From Pseudomonas gingeri (GTDB taxonomy: Bacteria > Pseudomonadota > Gammaproteobacteria > Pseudomonadales > Pseudomonadaceae): 64,000 bases of DNA. The DNA lies in the NCBI RefSeq assembly GCF_013386115.1, contig NZ_JACAOR010000018.1, forward strand, positions 1 through 64,000, read 5' to 3'. The notes beneath the pieces were generated by a model, which worked only from the letters and a program-made list of their open reading frames with translations, ran no database searches and was not told where the DNA came from. Both the position numbers and the translations under genes were made by a program. Of this stretch, positions 24,779 to 33,874 are shown in pieces (the stretch's first letter is position 1; the number at the start of each line of letters is the position of its first letter).

Positions 24779-26244
24779 TCCTCCAGCAACGCCAGGTCAT
24801 CGCTGCCGACAATGGCGGCGATGTAGCCGTCCGGGCGCACCAGTATCCAGTCGCCGTCAGCGGGCGCGTAGGCGTCACGGAAGTGGCCGTGCGCATCGGA
24901 CAGGTCGCCGTGCGCACCGAACGCATGAATGTGCAGGCCCGGGCGTGGCGGCACCGAACCACGCTCGACCTGGTAACCCAGCAACGTCCAGTGACCGCCC
25001 CGGAACAGCTCGAACAGCCGGGTCGATTGGCCGGCCGCGCCCCGCACCGGAGCGTCCGGGGCCCGGTCGCCCGCCACCACGCCGCTGACGCGCGCGGTAT
25101 TGCGCAGGGCAAGGGAAGCGTCGGGATAACCGATATCGAGCTGATGCACTTCGCGTCCGCGGCGCATGTTGCCTCGCACCTGGGCATCGAGCAGTCGGGT
25201 CGACAGGCCGAGCATGGCCGCGGCGACCGGCCGGCGTTCTTCTTCATAGGTATCGAGCAACGCATCAGCCGCGCCCCGGGCGACCGCCGCCAGTTTCCAG
25301 CCGAGGTTGTAGGCATCCTGCACGCTGGTGTTGAGCCCCTGGCCACCGGTCGGCGGATGGGTGTGCGCGGCATCCCCGACCAGAAACACCCGAGCGCTGC
25401 GGTAGCTGTCGGCCAGCCGGGCATTCATGGTGTAGGCCGAAGCCCAGGAGACGGACTGGATGGCGATATCGTCGCGCCCCGTACGCTGCGCCACCAGGGC
25501 GGCCAGGCCTTCGGCGCCAAGGTCGACGTCGATGTCCAGGGCAATCGGTCCCTGTATCTGAAACATCTCGGTGCCGGCGAGCGGGCAAAGGGCGATCTGG
25601 CGCAGCCTGTCGCCTTCGTTGAAGCAGTGCCAGGCATCGCGCCCCAGGCCGGTCAGCCGCACATCGGCGACCACGGCACGTACACCGAGGGTCTTGCCGG
25701 CAAAGCCGATACCCAGCGCCGTGCGCACGAAGCTGCGACCGCCATCGGCGCCCACCAGCCAGCGCGCTCGAAGGGTTTCTTCACCACCCTCGCCGACCAG
25801 CCGTGCCGTGACGCCACCGGCATCCTGCTCGAACCCCACCAGCTCGCAGCCGAATTGCGGCCGCTGGCCCAGTTCGAGCAGGCGTTCACGCAGGATGCCC
25901 TCGGTGAGGAACTGCGGCAGCATCAGCGGCTGCTGATAAGGCTCGCCCGGCGTCGGCGGGTTGCGCTCCATGACATCCGCGTCGATGTAACCGCCATCGT
26001 CGCGGTACTGGCGCTGGAGGGGGTATTGCCCACCCGCCGCGACCATGCGATCGAGAACGCCGAGGTCCTCGAAGATTTCCTGGGTCCGGGGCTGGATACC
26101 CTTGCCGCGCGAACCGCCGAACGGGCCGTCCCGCTTCTCGATCAGGCGCAAGGAAATGCCCCGGCGTGCCAGGTCGATGGCCAGCGTCAGACCGGCTGCT
26201 CCCGCACCACAAATCAGTACGTCAACTTCACCTTGTTCTTTCAT
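24751..26244 (-). CDS. FAD-dependent aromatic-ring-type hydroxylase (PheA/TfdB/MhpA class)
   Basis: About 497 residues from the ATG at 26244 (GAGG upstream). The N-terminal Rossmann motif is DVLICGAGAAGLTLAIDLARRG. The second FAD/NADPH motif GDAAHTHPPTGGQGLN lies near residue 275, with the DG-type motif LVGADGGRSFVR near residue 150. A C-terminal thioredoxin-like tail is typical of phenol hydroxylase relatives. Such enzymes hydroxylate phenolic or other aromatic compounds with NAD(P)H and O2. It is divergent from a MarR-type gene with two shared palindromes between them, so a phenolic inducer sensed by that regulator is plausible. Confidence 0.9.
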   Translation of the reverse strand: MKEQGEVDVLICGAGAAGLTLAIDLARRGISLRLIEKRDGPFGGSRGKGIQPRTQEIFEDLGVLDRMVAAGGQYPLQRQYRDDGGYIDADVMERNPPTPGEPYQQPLMLPQFLTEGILRERLLELGQRPQFGCELVGFEQDAGGVTARLVGEGGEETLRARWLVGADGGRSFVRTALGIGFAGKTLGVRAVVADVRLTGLGRDAWHCFNEGDRLRQIALCPLAGTEMFQIQGPIALDIDVDLGAEGLAALVAQRTGRDDIAIQSVSWASAYTMNARLADSYRSARVFLVGDAAHTHPPTGGQGLNTSVQDAYNLGWKLAAVARGAADALLDTYEEERRPVAAAMLGLSTRLLDAQVRGNMRRGREVHQLDIGYPDASLALRNTARVSGVVAGDRAPDAPVRGAAGQSTRLFELFRGGHWTLLGYQVERGSVPPRPGLHIHAFGAHGDLSDAHGHFRDAYAPADGDWILVRPDGYIAAIVGSDDLALLEDYFRYQPQG

Positions 26245-26254
26245 CTCGACCTCG

Positions 26255-26275
26255 ATATGTGTAATTTGCACATAT
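26255..26275. promoter_or_regulatory. MarR-type operator 1 in the monooxygenase promoter
   Basis: ATATGTG (26255-26261) is mirrored by CACATAT (26269-26275) around TAATTTG. It lies just upstream of the monooxygenase start at 26244, where a bound repressor would block its promoter. The same TGTG-N7-CACA plan recurs 56 bp away. Confidence 0.65.
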
Positions 26276-26299
26276 AAGTGTCAAGCCGGAGCAGAAACC

Positions 26300-26773
26300 G
26301 TGTCAACAAAAAATGTGCAAAATACACATATCAATGCACAGATCCGTGAATTGCATGGGGCATTGGTCGAGATTGTCGGGGTCATGAACCGTCCCCAGCG
26401 CGATGAGGCAATGGTTCGCGAGGCCGGCATTTCCCTGGACCGCGCGCTGTTCCCACTGTTGGTGCTGGTCGAGCGGCTGGGCCCTATCGGCGTGGTCGAG
26501 CTGGCGGATCGGGTGGGACGCGACTACACCACGGTCAGCCGCCAGGTGGCGAAGCTGGACAGTCTCGGCCTGGTCGGGCGCCAGGAAAACGCCAACGACC
26601 GGCGTGTGCGAGAAGCTGTCATCACGGCGAAAGGCAAGGCGATGACCGATCGGATCGACGCCGCCCGGGAAAGGATGGGACAGGGTATTTTCGCGAAATG
26701 GGAGCACCAGGATGTGGCTGACCTGGTGCGTCTCATCCGTCGGTTTGCCGACGACCTCAAAGGGGATGACTAG
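26300..26773 (+). CDS. MarR-family transcriptional regulator
   Basis: 157 residues from a GTG at 26300 with CCGGAG 8 bases upstream; no suitable ATG exists before the first helix. The winged helix is GVVELADRVGRDYTTVSRQVAKLDSLGLV and the wing contains ENANDRRVREAVIT, matching the MarR DxRxxxxxLT region. It is divergent from the FAD monooxygenase. Operator 2 lies inside its first codons, so strong autorepression by road-block or promoter occlusion is likely. The ligand is probably an aromatic substrate of the monooxygenase (inference). Confidence 0.9.
   Translation: MSTKNVQNTHINAQIRELHGALVEIVGVMNRPQRDEAMVREAGISLDRALFPLLVLVERLGPIGVVELADRVGRDYTTVSRQVAKLDSLGLVGRQENANDRRVREAVITAKGKAMTDRIDAARERMGQGIFAKWEHQDVADLVRLIRRFADDLKGDD
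26313..26331. promoter_or_regulatory. MarR-type operator 2, within the regulator's first codons
   Basis: ATGTG-CAAAATA-CACAT (26313-26329) repeats the TGTG-N7-CACA plan of the site at 26255-26275. It falls inside codons 5-10 of the MarR-type gene if the GTG start is right. Centre-to-centre distance is about 56 bp. Confidence 0.6.
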
Positions 26774-26796
26774 ACGGGTCCACCGCCCCGCTCACC

Positions 26797-27234
26797 TCAA
26801 GCCCGACTGGCGGGCCAGTCGTCGGGAATCACCGCGATCACATCGATCTCCATCAGCCACTGCGGCTGGCCCAGGCCCGAGATCACCAGCCCGGTGGAAA
26901 TCGGGAACACGCCCTTGAGCCATTTGCCGATGACCTGGTACACCGGCTCGCGATAGCGCGGGTCGATGATGTAGGTGGTGGTCTTGACGATATGGGACAG
27001 GTCCGAGCCGGCCTCCTCCAGCAACTGCCTGACGTTTTTCATCGCCTGTTCGGCCTGCGCCGCGGGGTCGCCCAGGCCCACCAGGTTGCCGTCGAAATCA
27101 GTACCGATCTGACCACGGACATAGACCGTGTTGCCGGCTCGCACGGCCTGGCACAGGTCATTGTCCAGCGCCTGGTTCGGGTAGGTATCCTTGGTGTTGA
27201 ACATGCGGATGCGGGTATGGGTTGGCTTGGACAT
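26797..27234 (-). CDS. RidA/YjgF-family protein
   Basis: A 145-residue Rid-family protein. AVRAGNTVYVRGQIGTDFDGN matches the conserved beta-strand region. The C-terminus lacks the exact IEIEAIA of archetypal RidA and has LMEIDVIAVIPD instead, so the imine-binding arginine of RidA is not obvious and it probably belongs to another Rid subgroup. GAGGAG lies six bases before the ATG. It is downstream of the flavin monooxygenase gene on the same strand with a 71-bp gap. Rid proteins near oxygenases often hydrolyse reactive enamine or imine products. Confidence 0.85.
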   Translation of the reverse strand: MSKPTHTRIRMFNTKDTYPNQALDNDLCQAVRAGNTVYVRGQIGTDFDGNLVGLGDPAAQAEQAMKNVRQLLEEAGSDLSHIVKTTTYIIDPRYREPVYQVIGKWLKGVFPISTGLVISGLGQPQWLMEIDVIAVIPDDWPASRA

Positions 27235-27305
27235 CTGCGACTCCTCAAGAAAAAGACTGCGCCGCGCACGGCGCTACGGCGACGGGGCGGTGCGGCAACC
27301 GAAGG

Positions 27306-28625
27306 TCAGGCACTGACGGCGGATCGGCTGGCGATCGGATCGGCGTCGGCCGCGTCCGCTTCGCGCTGCGCGGCATCGCGGTAGGTCAGGTACTGGCGCT
27401 GGATCGCAATCTGGTCGGCGATGTACTTGGCATCGTGCCAGACGCCCCAGATAAACGAGGACCCCCGGCGTGACTGCCACGGCAGGCCCAGGAAGTAGAT
27501 ACCCGACTCGGTGGAAATCCCCCGCTGGTGACGCGGCTTGCCGTTGGCCTCGAAGGCATCGACCTTCAGCCAGCTGTAGTCGGTGGCAAAGCCGGTGGCC
27601 CAGATGATCGTGGTGATGCCCGCCGCGGCCAGGTCGAGCTGGAGAATCGGCCGGGTCACGCACTCGGGATCCGGAAAGGTCCGGCGGGCCTCGGGGTCCA
27701 GTGGCAGGTCGAGGCCGTTGCGCTCGATATAGGCATCGGCGGCATCGAGCAGCGCCAGGTAGTTTTCATCACCGCGGTTGAGGTTGTCGGCCAGGTCCGC
27801 CTGGAAGCTGACCACGCCGTTGTCGAACGCGCGGGTCAGGCCCACCAGGTTCAGACCGCGCTGGGCCAGCTCACGGAAATCCACCGTGCGCCCACCTTCT
27901 GCGCCACTGACAGCGATGGTCACGTGTTCGCGGCCCGGCTTCATGACCGCGGCATCCCATTCACCGAGCACCCCCAGCCACCAGCAGAAATCCCGGTTGC
28001 GATAGGCACGCGGCGGCCGGTCGTGCTGGCCGACCGAGAGGTACACGGTCCTGCCGTTTCGCTGCAGTTCGTCGGCGATCTGCGTGCCCGAGGAACCGGC
28101 CCCCACCACCAGCACGGCACCGGCGGGCAGTTGCTGGGGATTGCGGTAATGCGCGGAGTGAATCTGGTTGAGCCCTGGAATCTGCGGGGCGATGGCCGGA
28201 ATCACCGGACGCTGGAACGGCCCGGTGGCGACCACCACGCGGTTGGCCTGGATCACGCCGTCGGAGGTTTCCACGGTAAAGCCGGGGCGGCCGTGGTTGC
28301 GCTCGACCTTGCGCACCTCTACGCCGGTGCGGATCGGCGCGTTGAATTTCTTCGCATAGGCCTCGAAATACGCCGCTACCCGCTCCTTCGGCGCAAAGTC
28401 ATCGGGGCTGAGATCGTCGAACGCCAGGCCGGGAAAACGATCGTGCCAGGCCGGCCCGTTGGCCACCAGCGAATCCCAGCGACCGGTGCGCCAGGCCTCG
28501 GCGATGCGACTGCGCTCGAGCACCAGGTGCGGCACGCCCAGTCTGCTCAGGTGCTCGCTCATGGCCACACCGGCCTGGCCGGCGCCCACCACCAGGGTAT
28601 CGATTTCAATCATTCCAGCTGTCAT
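27306..28625 (-). CDS. Flavin-containing monooxygenase (CzcO/YUCCA-like)
   Basis: 439 residues from the ATG at 28625, with AAGGA upstream; longer in-frame extensions look non-coding. It has the FAD motif VVGAGQAGVAMSEHL at the start, the NADPH motif VLVVGAGSSGTQIADEL near residue 175 and IIWATGFATDYSWL near the C-terminus, the ATG motif of N-oxygenating monooxygenases. Substrates in the family are amines, sulfides or indole-type acids. It lies between a TetR gene upstream and a RidA-like gene downstream on the same strand, suggesting a small TetR-controlled operon. Confidence 0.9.
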   Translation of the reverse strand: MTAGMIEIDTLVVGAGQAGVAMSEHLSRLGVPHLVLERSRIAEAWRTGRWDSLVANGPAWHDRFPGLAFDDLSPDDFAPKERVAAYFEAYAKKFNAPIRTGVEVRKVERNHGRPGFTVETSDGVIQANRVVVATGPFQRPVIPAIAPQIPGLNQIHSAHYRNPQQLPAGAVLVVGAGSSGTQIADELQRNGRTVYLSVGQHDRPPRAYRNRDFCWWLGVLGEWDAAVMKPGREHVTIAVSGAEGGRTVDFRELAQRGLNLVGLTRAFDNGVVSFQADLADNLNRGDENYLALLDAADAYIERNGLDLPLDPEARRTFPDPECVTRPILQLDLAAAGITTIIWATGFATDYSWLKVDAFEANGKPRHQRGISTESGIYFLGLPWQSRRGSSFIWGVWHDAKYIADQIAIQRQYLTYRDAAQREADAADADPIASRSAVSA

Positions 28626-28734
28626 GCCTGTGTCCTTCTCGAAGACGGGTGTGCAGGCATTCTGTGCAGATACCGGGAATAGCGAAATTATGTTTTTTGT
28701 CGTCGCAAGACAGGAAAAAGCTAGGGCTTGAAAA

Positions 28735-29358
28735 CTAGAACTCGCCTGTGTCCTGGTCGGCCAGCATGCCATGGCACATCAGCGCCAGGACACTGCGCAT
28801 GTGCCGGGCATGGGCGGCGCGGTCGGGACTCGGCTCGGTGGCCAGGCGGATAAAGGCGACGTTGGCATACTGGTTGAAGAGGGTCGCGGCCACTTCGATG
28901 TCCACGTCCTGGCGCACCTTGCCCAGGCGCTGGAAGTGCTGGAGCAACGCCTGGGTTTCTTCGATCACCGCGTCATTCCACGGCTGCAGGGCCTGGGACA
29001 GTTCCCCGGTGAACAGCGACGGCGCCAGTTCGCGCCACAGCGACGCCGGCATGGCCCGCAACTGGTATTCGGTCATCAGCCCTTCCAGCTCGCACAGGGC
29101 TTCCAGCGGATCGCTGCGCTCGTCGAGATGGGCCCGAGCCTCGCGTATCGCCAGTTCGTCGGGGGCCTTGAGCAAGGCCACCAGGATTTCCTGCTTGCCA
29201 CCGAAATAATTCACCACCGTCGGCGCCGAGACACCGGCCCGGTTGGCGATCTGCTCCAGGGTGGTGGCGACGAAACCGTGGGTCTTGAACAGCGCCAGCG
29301 CGGCATCGGCGATCACCTGCCGACGCTGCTCCTTTTGCCGCTCCCTGAGTCCGGTCAT
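28735..29358 (-). CDS. TetR-family transcriptional regulator
   Basis: 207 residues. The N-terminal HTH is RQVIADAALALFKTHGFVATTLEQIANRAGVSAPTVVNYFGGK, here described from residue 12 to about 55. The C-terminal ligand domain resembles uncharacterised TetR_C groups. AGGA lies 8 bases before the ATG. It is divergent from the SpuC-like aminotransferase and upstream of the flavin monooxygenase; either or both could be its targets. AT-rich repeated dyads in the divergent region are candidate sites. Confidence 0.9.
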   Translation of the reverse strand: MTGLRERQKEQRRQVIADAALALFKTHGFVATTLEQIANRAGVSAPTVVNYFGGKQEILVALLKAPDELAIREARAHLDERSDPLEALCELEGLMTEYQLRAMPASLWRELAPSLFTGELSQALQPWNDAVIEETQALLQHFQRLGKVRQDVDIEVAATLFNQYANVAFIRLATEPSPDRAAHARHMRSVLALMCHGMLADQDTGEF

Positions 29359-29418
29359 GGGGTGTCCTGATGGGGTTGGGCGATAGCTCCCAGCCTACGG
29401 AAATCTCTTTTCGCCAAC

Positions 29419-29443
29419 AAATATTTTCTTTACAAAAATATTT
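29419..29443. promoter_or_regulatory. Repeated AAATATTT dyads in the TetR/aminotransferase promoter
   Basis: The self-complementary AAATATTT occurs at 29419-29426 and 29436-29443, 17 bp apart, between the divergent TetR gene (29358) and the aminotransferase (29490). The AT-rich segment probably carries the promoters as well. It is a candidate TetR operator. Confidence 0.45.
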
Positions 29444-29489
29444 TATGGTGACAAACATTATTCGGAACACCCCACCCTGGAGACCCGCC

Positions 29490-30872
29490 ATGACCGCCGA
29501 ACTCGACGCCAACCGCCCCACCCGTGACTACCAGGCCGCCGATGCCGCCCACCACATCCATGCGTTCGTCGACCAGAAGGCGCTCAACGCGGAAGGCCCG
29601 CGGGTGATGGTCGGCGGCGACCGCCTGACGCTCTGGGACAACGATGGCAAGCGCTACCTGGACGGCATGTCGGGCCTGTGGTGTACCAACCTCGGCTACG
29701 GCCGCAAGGACCTCGCCGCCGCCGCCCACGCGCAACTGCAACAGCTGCCCTATTACAATATGTTCTTCCATACCACCCACCCGGCGGTGATCGGGCTGTC
29801 GGAGCTACTGTTCAGCCTGTTGCCGGCGCACTACAGCCACGCGATCTATACCAACTCCGGCTCCGAGGCCAACGAGGTGCTGATCCGCACGGTGCGCAAG
29901 TTCTGGCAGGTGATGGGCAAGCCCGAGAAGAAAATCATGATCGGCCGCTGGAACGGCTACCACGGCTCGACCCTGGCGGCCACGGCCCTGGGCGGCATGA
30001 AGTTCATGCACGAAATGGGCGGCACCATTCCTGATGTGGCGCACATCGACGAGCCGTACTGGTTCGCCCACGAAGGCGACCTGACACCAGAGGCGTTCGG
30101 CCTGCGCGCGGCCCGCCAACTGGAAGAGAAAATCCTCGAACTGGGCGCCGACAAGGTCGCCGCCTTTGTCGCCGAGCCGTTCCAGGGCGCTGGCGGGATG
30201 ATCATTCCACCCGCTACCTATTGGCCGGAAATCCAGCGCATCTGTCGCCAGTACGACGTGCTGCTGTGTGCCGACGAAGTCATCGGCGGCTTCGGTCGCA
30301 CCGGCGAATGGTTCGCCCACCAGACCTTCGGCTTCGAGCCCGACACGCTGTCCATCGCCAAGGGCCTGACCTCGGGCTACATCCCCATGGGCGGCCTGAT
30401 CCTGTCACGACGCATGGCCGAGGCGCTGGTGGAAAAAGGCGGAGTGTTCGCCCACGGGCTGACCTACTCCGGCCACCCGGTAGCGGCGGCCGTGGCGATC
30501 GCCAACCTCAAGGCGTTGCGCGACGAAGGGGTGGTGCAGCAGGTGAAAACCGATACCGGGCCGTACCTGCAGCGTTGCCTGCGGGAAGTGTTCGGCCAGC
30601 ATCCGCTGGTGGGTGAAGTGCAGGGCGTCGGCCTGGTCGCCGCGCTGCAGTTCGCCGAGGACAAGGCGACCCGCAAGCGCTTTGCCAACGAGAACGATAT
30701 GGCCTGGCGCTGCCGCACCCTCGGCTTCGAGGAAGGCCTGATCATCCGCTCGACCCTGGGCCGCATGATCATGGCGCCGGCACTGATCGCCACGCGGGCC
30801 GAGCTGGACGAACTGGTGGACAAGACCCGCATCGTCGTCGACCGCACCGCGCGCGAGTATGGGCGCCTGTAG
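29490..30872 (+). CDS. Class III aminotransferase (putrescine/polyamine:pyruvate, SpuC-like)
   Basis: 460 residues from the ATG at 29490 (CTGGAG upstream). A PLP fold-type I omega-aminotransferase with the PLP lysine K291 in IAKGLTSGYIPMGG, the phosphate-contact YTNSGSEANE, RWNGYHGSTLA and the ADEVIGGFGRTGEW block. These blocks closely follow Pseudomonas SpuC, which transfers the amino group of putrescine or cadaverine to pyruvate. Other omega-amino compounds such as beta-alanine or taurine-type amines are possible. It is divergent from a TetR gene. Confidence 0.9.
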   Translation: MTAELDANRPTRDYQAADAAHHIHAFVDQKALNAEGPRVMVGGDRLTLWDNDGKRYLDGMSGLWCTNLGYGRKDLAAAAHAQLQQLPYYNMFFHTTHPAVIGLSELLFSLLPAHYSHAIYTNSGSEANEVLIRTVRKFWQVMGKPEKKIMIGRWNGYHGSTLAATALGGMKFMHEMGGTIPDVAHIDEPYWFAHEGDLTPEAFGLRAARQLEEKILELGADKVAAFVAEPFQGAGGMIIPPATYWPEIQRICRQYDVLLCADEVIGGFGRTGEWFAHQTFGFEPDTLSIAKGLTSGYIPMGGLILSRRMAEALVEKGGVFAHGLTYSGHPVAAAVAIANLKALRDEGVVQQVKTDTGPYLQRCLREVFGQHPLVGEVQGVGLVAALQFAEDKATRKRFANENDMAWRCRTLGFEEGLIIRSTLGRMIMAPALIATRAELDELVDKTRIVVDRTAREYGRL

Positions 30873-31062
30873 GCTACGCAGGGCGAGTGGCAAGCTTTTA
30901 CCCTAGCCCAGCTTTTGCCTAAGCCAGCACCATAAAAAACCTCGTTTCGCCCGCGGCCACTCATGGACAGAATGCCGTCATACCCACCCCGCGCCCGGGC
31001 GGCCTTGAACAGGTTGCCCGGGACGCGGATGGCGAGTCTGGCCGGAAACAGGATACCCCACC

Positions 31063-31737
31063 ATGACGTTTTCCATCGTCGCCCGTTGTGCCGAAACCGG
31101 CCAGCTGGGCATAGCCATCAGTTCTTCCAGTATTGCCGTGGGCGCCCGCTGCCCCTGGCTGCGTCCCAGCGTGGGCGCGGTCGCCACCCAGAACATCACC
31201 CTCCCCGCCTTGGGCCCGCACGTCCTCGACCAGCTGGAGCAAGGGCTGTCGCCGACCCAGGCGCTGGACAAGGCGCTGACCAGCAACGGCTACAGCCAGT
31301 TCCGCCAACTGACCGCCATCGACCACCTGGGCAATACCGCGCACTTCAGCGGCAGCGAAACCCTGGGCTGTCACAACGCGCTGTCCGGCGAACAGTGCGT
31401 GGCCGCCGGCAACCTGCTGGCGAACACCGCGGTGATCGAGGCCATGGTGCGCACCTTCGAGACCAGTGGCGGTCAGCTCGCCGATCGCCTGATCGCAGCG
31501 ATGCAGGCCGCGGTGGCCGCCGGGGGCGAAGCCGGCCCGGTGCATTCGGCGGCGATGGTGGTGGTCGGCGAACTGATCTGGCCGATCATCGACCTGCGGG
31601 TCGACTGGGCCGACGAAGACCCGGTCGGCAAACTCGCACAACTGTGGACCGATTACCGCCCGCAGATGCAGGACTATCTCGTCCGTGCCCTCGATCCGAC
31701 CAAGGCGCCGAGTTACGGCGTGCCCGGGGACGAATGA
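31063..31737 (+). CDS. DUF1028-family protein (Ntn-hydrolase-like)
   Basis: 224 residues. It starts MTFSIVARCAETGQLGIAISSSS, the DUF1028 pattern in which the conserved start and the serine run form an Ntn-hydrolase-like core, with GARCPWLRPSVGAVATQN following. The family is enriched in amino-acid and amide catabolic clusters, but I know of no settled activity. The stop codon is immediately followed by the ATG of the ArgE-like gene, so the two are translated together. Some 190 bp upstream lack a clear gene and presumably contain the promoter. Acting with a deacetylase on an N-acyl substrate is a reasonable guess. Confidence 0.85.
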   Translation: MTFSIVARCAETGQLGIAISSSSIAVGARCPWLRPSVGAVATQNITLPALGPHVLDQLEQGLSPTQALDKALTSNGYSQFRQLTAIDHLGNTAHFSGSETLGCHNALSGEQCVAAGNLLANTAVIEAMVRTFETSGGQLADRLIAAMQAAVAAGGEAGPVHSAAMVVVGELIWPIIDLRVDWADEDPVGKLAQLWTDYRPQMQDYLVRALDPTKAPSYGVPGDE

Positions 31738-32889
31738 ATGAGCAGCAGCCGTGAGGTACTGGCCGCGCTGATCGCCTTCGACACCACCAGCCGCGAGTCC
31801 AACCTGCAACTGATCGAGTTTGTCCGCGACTACCTGGCGCGCCTCGGCGTGCCTTGCGAATTGATCTTCAATGAAGAGCGCAGCAAGGCCAACCTGTTCG
31901 CCACCCTGGGCCCGGTTGATCGCCCGGGTATCGTGCTGTCCGGCCACACCGATGTGGTGCCGGTGGATGGCCAGCCCTGGACGGTGGCGCCATTCGAACT
32001 CACCGAGCGGGACGGCCGCCTGTATGGCCGTGGCACCGCCGACATGAAAGGCTATATCGCCTGCGTGCTGACGGCCGTGCCGCAGTTGCTGGCGGCGCCG
32101 TTGCGCATGCCGGTACACATTGCCCTGTCCTATGACGAGGAAGTCGGCTGCCTGGGCGTGCGCTCGCTGCTCGCCGAGCTCGCACAGCGACCACACAAGC
32201 CGCTGCTGTGCATCATCGGCGAGCCCACCGAACTCAAGCCGGTGCTGGGCCACAAGGGCAAGCTGGCGATGCGTTGCGATGTCCATGGCGCGGCCTGTCA
32301 CTCGGCCTATGCACCGCAGGGCGTGAATGCCATCGAATACGCCGCCGAACTGATCGGCGAACTGGGCCGCATCGGCTCGCGCCTGCGCGCGGCCCATCTG
32401 CATGACCCGCGCTTCGACCCGCCCTTCAGCACCGTGCAGACCGGCGTGATCAGCGGCGGCAAGGCGCTCAATATCGTCCCCGCCGACTGCCGTTTCGACT
32501 TCGAGGTGCGCGCCCTCCCCAGCCAGGATCCCCGTGACGTCGCCCAACAGCTGGCGCAGTACGCCGAGCAACAGGTGCTGCCGAAAATGCAGGCGGTGGA
32601 CGCCGGCAGCAGCATCCGCTTTTCCCAGCTGTCGGCCTACCCCGGACTGGCGACCGACCCGCAGAGCCAGGCGGCGCAGTTGATTGCGCAGTTCTGTGGA
32701 TCGAGCGACTTCAGCACCGTCGCCTTTGGCACCGAAGGCGGCCTGTTCGACGCCATCGGCATCCCCACCGTGGTCTGTGGCCCTGGCAGCATGGACCAGG
32801 GCCACAAGCCCGATGAGTTCGTCAGTGTCGAGCAACTCCAGGCGTGCGATGCCATGCTCGCGCGCCTGATCCAGGCGCTGCGAACCTGA
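31738..32889 (+). CDS. argE: M20-family deacetylase (acetylornithine deacetylase ArgE-like)
   Basis: 383 residues, M20 metallopeptidase family. The first metal block is VLSGHTDVVPVDGQPW near residues 63-78; the bridging Asp is in GRGTADMKGYIA; the catalytic Glu is in SYDEEVGCLG. The dimerisation domain follows near residue 175. It matches ArgE-type acetylornithine deacetylases, but Pseudomonas normally makes ornithine with ArgJ. In this catabolic setting the enzyme may therefore remove an acyl group from another N-acylated amino acid. It is coupled to the DUF1028 gene (stop and start adjacent). Confidence 0.87.
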   Translation: MSSSREVLAALIAFDTTSRESNLQLIEFVRDYLARLGVPCELIFNEERSKANLFATLGPVDRPGIVLSGHTDVVPVDGQPWTVAPFELTERDGRLYGRGTADMKGYIACVLTAVPQLLAAPLRMPVHIALSYDEEVGCLGVRSLLAELAQRPHKPLLCIIGEPTELKPVLGHKGKLAMRCDVHGAACHSAYAPQGVNAIEYAAELIGELGRIGSRLRAAHLHDPRFDPPFSTVQTGVISGGKALNIVPADCRFDFEVRALPSQDPRDVAQQLAQYAEQQVLPKMQAVDAGSSIRFSQLSAYPGLATDPQSQAAQLIAQFCGSSDFSTVAFGTEGGLFDAIGIPTVVCGPGSMDQGHKPDEFVSVEQLQACDAMLARLIQALRT

Positions 32890-32895
32890 CCCGGC

Positions 32896-33810
32896 TCAGG
32901 CGCCCGGCTTGGGCGCCAGCACTTCGCGACAGTGATCGACAAACAGCTGCGCCGGCTTGGTCAACTGCGAGCGGCGCAGCCACGCGGCGGACAACCCCGA
33001 GCCGGTGACCGTTTCAGCCAGCGGCACGCGCACCACTTTCTGCCCGTCGTAGGTGTAGTCCGAATGCGGCCGGGTCACCAGGATGGAAAATCCGAACCCG
33101 CGCCCGACCATGCCCCGGACCATCTCGATGGAGGGCGAACTGAACAGGATGTTCGGGGTCAGGCCCCGCTCCTCGAAGATGCTCACGAAGTAGGTGCGGC
33201 TGGGCTGCACATCCAGCAGCACCATCGGCTCCAGTACCAGGTCGTTCAACGAGACCTTGGCCTGGTTGGCGAAGCGATGACCTTCCGGCAACAGCGCATA
33301 AGGTTGCTGCGGCGCCATCAGTGGCACGGTGTCGATGGTGCTGTCCAGGTCGTGCTCGTAAAGAATCGCCAGGTCGATACTGCCTGAGGTCAGCGCCTGC
33401 ACCAGTTCCTGCTGCTCGCCATCGCGGATACGGATTTCCACCCCCGGCCAGCGGTCGCGAAAGCCGGCGATCAGGCGCGGCAGATAGAGTGGCGCGACGG
33501 TTTCGAAGCAGCCGATATCGATCTGCCCGGCGACCACATCGTTGTCCGCCAGGGCGTTCTGCTCGAACTCGTGGGCCACCCGCAGCAGTTCCTGGGCCTT
33601 GCGATAGAAACGCGCCCCGCTGGGAGTCAACGACACCCCCTGGGCGTGATGCCGAATGAACAACTGCACGGCAAAGCTTTCTTCCAGGTGCTTGATCGCG
33701 GTCGAGACCGAGGGCTGGGCGATATAGAGCTTGCGCGAGGCTTCGGCGACGCTGCCGCACTCGACGGTGGTCACGAAATATTTGAGTTGTCGCAAGTTGT
33801 AAGCGGCCAT
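32896..33810 (-). CDS. LysR-family transcriptional regulator
   Basis: 304 residues from the ATG at 33810 (GAGG upstream). The N-terminal HTH is AYNLRQLKYFVTTVECGSVAEASRKLYIAQPSVSTAIKHLE (residues 2-45). The effector domain is of the CbbR/OccR type, with the DLAILYEHD and LLDVQPSRTYFVSIFE segments. It converges on the ArgE-like gene (six bases between stops) and is divergent from the PuuC-like dehydrogenase. The conserved 35-bp element upstream of that gene and of the later transporter operon is its likely binding site. Confidence 0.9.
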   Translation of the reverse strand: MAAYNLRQLKYFVTTVECGSVAEASRKLYIAQPSVSTAIKHLEESFAVQLFIRHHAQGVSLTPSGARFYRKAQELLRVAHEFEQNALADNDVVAGQIDIGCFETVAPLYLPRLIAGFRDRWPGVEIRIRDGEQQELVQALTSGSIDLAILYEHDLDSTIDTVPLMAPQQPYALLPEGHRFANQAKVSLNDLVLEPMVLLDVQPSRTYFVSIFEERGLTPNILFSSPSIEMVRGMVGRGFGFSILVTRPHSDYTYDGQKVVRVPLAETVTGSGLSAAWLRRSQLTKPAQLFVDHCREVLAPKPGA

Positions 33811-33874
33811 GGCTACCTCGGAAGTGGCAAAGCGAATGCATCGACAGCGCCCATCAAGAATCGGGCCGGGTCCC

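Noticed and set aside
30961..32835. 624-codon leftward open frame opposite DUF1028 and ArgE-like genes
   Set aside because: The sense strand encodes recognised families with ribosome-binding sites; the antisense product is histidine/glutamine/glycine-rich and resembles no protein.
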